7,731 bases of DNA from Chloroflexota bacterium (GTDB lineage Bacteria > Chloroflexota > Dehalococcoidia > JACQTR01), in assembly GCA_016210705.1 (NCBI GenBank), contig JACQTR010000021.1:1-7731 (forward strand). Direction: 5' to 3'. Position 1 is the first letter of the stretch. Each line of letters opens with the position of its first letter. The translations under genes were made by a program, and so were the position numbers. This document shows positions 6,004 to 7,731 of the stretch, piece by piece. Below the pieces are notes generated by a model. The model was given only the letters and a program-made list of their open reading frames with translations. It was not told where the DNA came from and ran no database searches.

Positions 6004-6715
6004 CGATCGGGAATTATTGGAAACCATCGCCGACATTTTGAAGATCAAAGGGTATAAGGTCACCATGGCCAATAGCGGTGAAGAGGCCATCCAACGGGCC
6101 AAAGTTGGCCAGTATGACGTTGCCCTTATGGATATCGAAATGCCCGGCATCAATGGGCTTGAGGCCTTTAAAAAGATTAAAGCCCTCAGGTCTCGCCTCA
6201 AGGTCATCCTGATGACCGGCTATCCGGGGGGGGAGTTGATCACCCAGGCTCGTCGGGAGGGGCCTTTGGATATACTCTTTAAACCCATCGATATGCGTCG
6301 ACTGATGCGGCTTATCGAGGCAGATAGCCAGCACTGCGCTATCTTGGTAGTGGATGACGATCCCGCCATATGCCAGACCATGAAGGATATCTTTGAAGAA
6401 TTCGGCCATAAGGTGCTGGTAGCTGGTACCGGCGAACTGGCCATTGATCTGGTTAAAAAGATAAACCCCCACATTTTATTTTTGGATGTTAAATTATCCA
6501 CCATGAACGGACTAGATACTTTCAAAGCCATAAAGGAGCTCAACCATGAGGTGGCAGTTGTTATGATGACGGCCCATAAGCGGGAGAATGGATCCTTGGT
6601 GGAGGCAGCTTTAGCACAAGGGGCTTACTCCTGCCTTTATAAACCCTTTGCCCCAGAGGAAGCGATAGCCATGGTAGATCTTCTTCACCAAAGGTCTAGG
6701 GGTTTCGCAACTTGA
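5969..6715 (+). CDS. Tandem double-receiver response regulator without output domain
   Basis: The 248 aa hold two CheY-like receiver domains and nothing else. REC1 (about 5-118) has the acidic pocket D11-D13, phosphoacceptor D55, T83 and K105. REC2 (about 122-242) has D129-D131, D173, T201 and K225. Both look able to accept phosphate. The shared pattern ILVVDDD...GxKV...G E.AI suggests an internal duplication, although the two halves have diverged. With no DNA-binding or enzymatic domain, it probably acts by protein contact, as a phosphate sink, or as an intermediate between the kinase and the receiver-GGDEF protein. The ATG is preceded by GAGGGGAG (5954-5961) at seven bases, a strong site within the kinase gene. 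The gene ends ten bases before the cyclase gene. Confidence 0.93.
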   Translation: MNTKARILVVDDDRELLETIADILKIKGYKVTMANSGEEAIQRAKVGQYDVALMDIEMPGINGLEAFKKIKALRSRLKVILMTGYPGGELITQARREGPLDILFKPIDMRRLMRLIEADSQHCAILVVDDDPAICQTMKDIFEEFGHKVLVAGTGELAIDLVKKINPHILFLDVKLSTMNGLDTFKAIKELNHEVAVVMMTAHKRENGSLVEAALAQGAYSCLYKPFAPEEAIAMVDLLHQRSRGFAT

Positions 6716-6725
6716 GAGTTGAGGT

Positions 6726-7664
6726 ATGAAGCAGAGTCCCCGCCTCATCATCGTTGACGACGATGATGACATGTGTGAAACCCTAACCGATATATTCCTC
6801 TCCCAAGGCTATGAGGTGAGTTCCTCAAGAACCGGGGAAGAGGCGCTGACCCTGTGCCAGGAGAGGACCTTCGATGTCGCTCTTGTCGACATCAAGTTAC
6901 CCGATATGGAGGGAACCGAGCTTTTGAGTGCCCTAAAGGTGCTTCATCCTCATTTGGAAGTAGTTCTTATGACTGGCCACGCCTCTCTGGAGAGCGCCGT
7001 GACCGCCGTTCGACATGATGCCTTTGCTTATGTCACCAAGCCCTTCGAGGTCCATGAGGTGATCATCACCGTGGACGAAGCAGTGGAAAGACAACAGGCA
7101 CGGGTTCGAGAGATAGAAGATAGAGAACACTATCGTTCCCTATCTATCATCGACGGCCTTACTGAGCTGTGTAACTATCGTTGTTTCTACGAGCACCTGG
7201 GACTAGAGGTGGAACGAGCCAAGAGGTACTCCCATACCTTGACCCTTCTCATGGTGGATGTGGATGATTTCAAGGGGTACAACGATAGCTATGGGCATCA
7301 GGCTGGGGATGAGGCCTTGAAGTATATAGCCCATACCCTGCGCCAGAGGTGCCGTGGGGTAGATGTAGTGGCTCGCTATGGGGGGGAGGAGTTCGCCATT
7401 CTCCTGGTGGAAACGGCTAAAGGTGACGCTGCCGTGGTGGCCGAAAGGCTGAGGCAGACTGTGGCTGAGGGACGTCCTGAGAGGGGACGAAGACAACTGA
7501 CCGTCTCTATCGGCGTGGCCACCTTGCCGGAAGATGCTCAAGAGGGTGAAGAGTTGGTCGCCAGGGCCGATGAGGCCCTTTATAAAGCCAAGGGTTGCAA
7601 GAACCGCGTTTGTCTTTTCAGCGCAGGAAATAGCGACGGCAGTATGGTTTTATCTCTCTTCTAG
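6726..7664 (+). CDS. Receiver-GGDEF response regulator, diguanylate cyclase
   Basis: The 312-aa protein joins a receiver (about 5-120; D11-D13, D55, T83, K105), a short charged helix (120-137) and a GGDEF domain (about 138-300). It should condense two GTP into cyclic di-GMP when phosphorylation promotes dimerisation. Catalytic features are intact: DGLTELCNYR at 143-152, metal-binding D178 in VDVDDF, N186/D187, HQAGDEAL, and the signature GGEEF at 219-223. An RGVD at 210-213, five residues before the signature, matches the inhibitory RxxD site, so feedback by product is expected. The last residues after about 300 look unstructured. The ATG at 6726 follows the double-receiver stop by ten bases, with only a weak GAGAG before it, which suggests coupled translation. 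This is the only recognisable output of the operon; which effector reads the signal is not visible. Confidence 0.95.
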   Translation: MKQSPRLIIVDDDDDMCETLTDIFLSQGYEVSSSRTGEEALTLCQERTFDVALVDIKLPDMEGTELLSALKVLHPHLEVVLMTGHASLESAVTAVRHDAFAYVTKPFEVHEVIITVDEAVERQQARVREIEDREHYRSLSIIDGLTELCNYRCFYEHLGLEVERAKRYSHTLTLLMVDVDDFKGYNDSYGHQAGDEALKYIAHTLRQRCRGVDVVARYGGEEFAILLVETAKGDAAVVAERLRQTVAEGRPERGRRQLTVSIGVATLPEDAQEGEELVARADEALYKAKGCKNRVCLFSAGNSDGSMVLSLF

Positions 7665-7731
7665 TTTCAACTTTTACTTTTTTGCTATCTTAGCTCCTTT
7701 TCTTGCCTTTTCCTTGGGTGTTATACTGCCC
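7665..7731. other. Pyrimidine-rich 3' flank of the signalling operon, no gene seen
   Basis: These 67 bases are strongly T/C-rich on the plus strand, including a six-T run near 7678-7683. I find no stable hairpin before the T run, so an intrinsic terminator is not supported. A TATACT at 7722-7727 resembles a -10 box for a gene beyond the window, but no good -35 accompanies it. Confidence 0.35.

Noticed and set aside
7665..7731. Intrinsic terminator after the cyclase gene
   Set aside because: There is a T run, but no stem precedes it; the only matching arms (ATAGC/GCTAT) are about 50 bases apart.

Overview
The window looks like a chromosomal segment of an anaerobic bacterium using CO or Wood-Ljungdahl chemistry. 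The evidence is a complete nickel-iron CO dehydrogenase (cooS) beside a lipoylation pair (gcvH, lipM) and a kinase/c-di-GMP signalling set. Base composition is moderate (a little over half G+C by eye), genes are tightly packed, and at least three of the seven genes start with TTG. A LipM-type octanoyltransferase is best known from Bacillota, but I cannot fix the phylum from one window; Bacillota and Chloroflexota-like lineages both seem possible.

Layout. (1) 8-1972 (+): cooS with all B-, C- and D-cluster ligands; its start is only 7 bases inside the window, so its own promoter and upstream partners are not visible. (2) 4633-1893 (-): a three-gene operon, gcvH > lipM > 14-TM DHA2-type exporter. 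A strong promoter (TTGACA-17-TATCAT) sits just upstream; there are 30 bases between gcvH and lipM and a stop/start overlap between lipM and the exporter. The exporter gene runs convergently into cooS and overlaps it by 80 bp. (3) About 4701-4935: a divergent intergenic region rich in inverted repeats, lying between the gcvH promoter and the promoter of the signalling operon. It encodes no protein I can support. (4) 4999-7664 (+): sensor histidine kinase > double-receiver protein > receiver-GGDEF diguanylate cyclase, with a 35-base overlap and a 10-base gap. The last 67 bases hold no recognisable gene.

How the parts fit. GcvH carries the lipoyl-lysine motif and LipM is the enzyme type that loads octanoate onto it, so those two genes make one functional unit; the exporter is translationally tied to them but its substrate is unknown. 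The signalling operon joins a membrane kinase to three intact receiver domains and one intact diguanylate cyclase, so its only recognisable output is cyclic di-GMP. I see no mobile element, CRISPR array, tRNA or rRNA. The least explained parts are the structured intergenic region, with its paired CCC-N4-GGG dyads, and the convergent overlap, in which the non-core C-terminal tails of two unrelated proteins are written on opposite strands of the same DNA.
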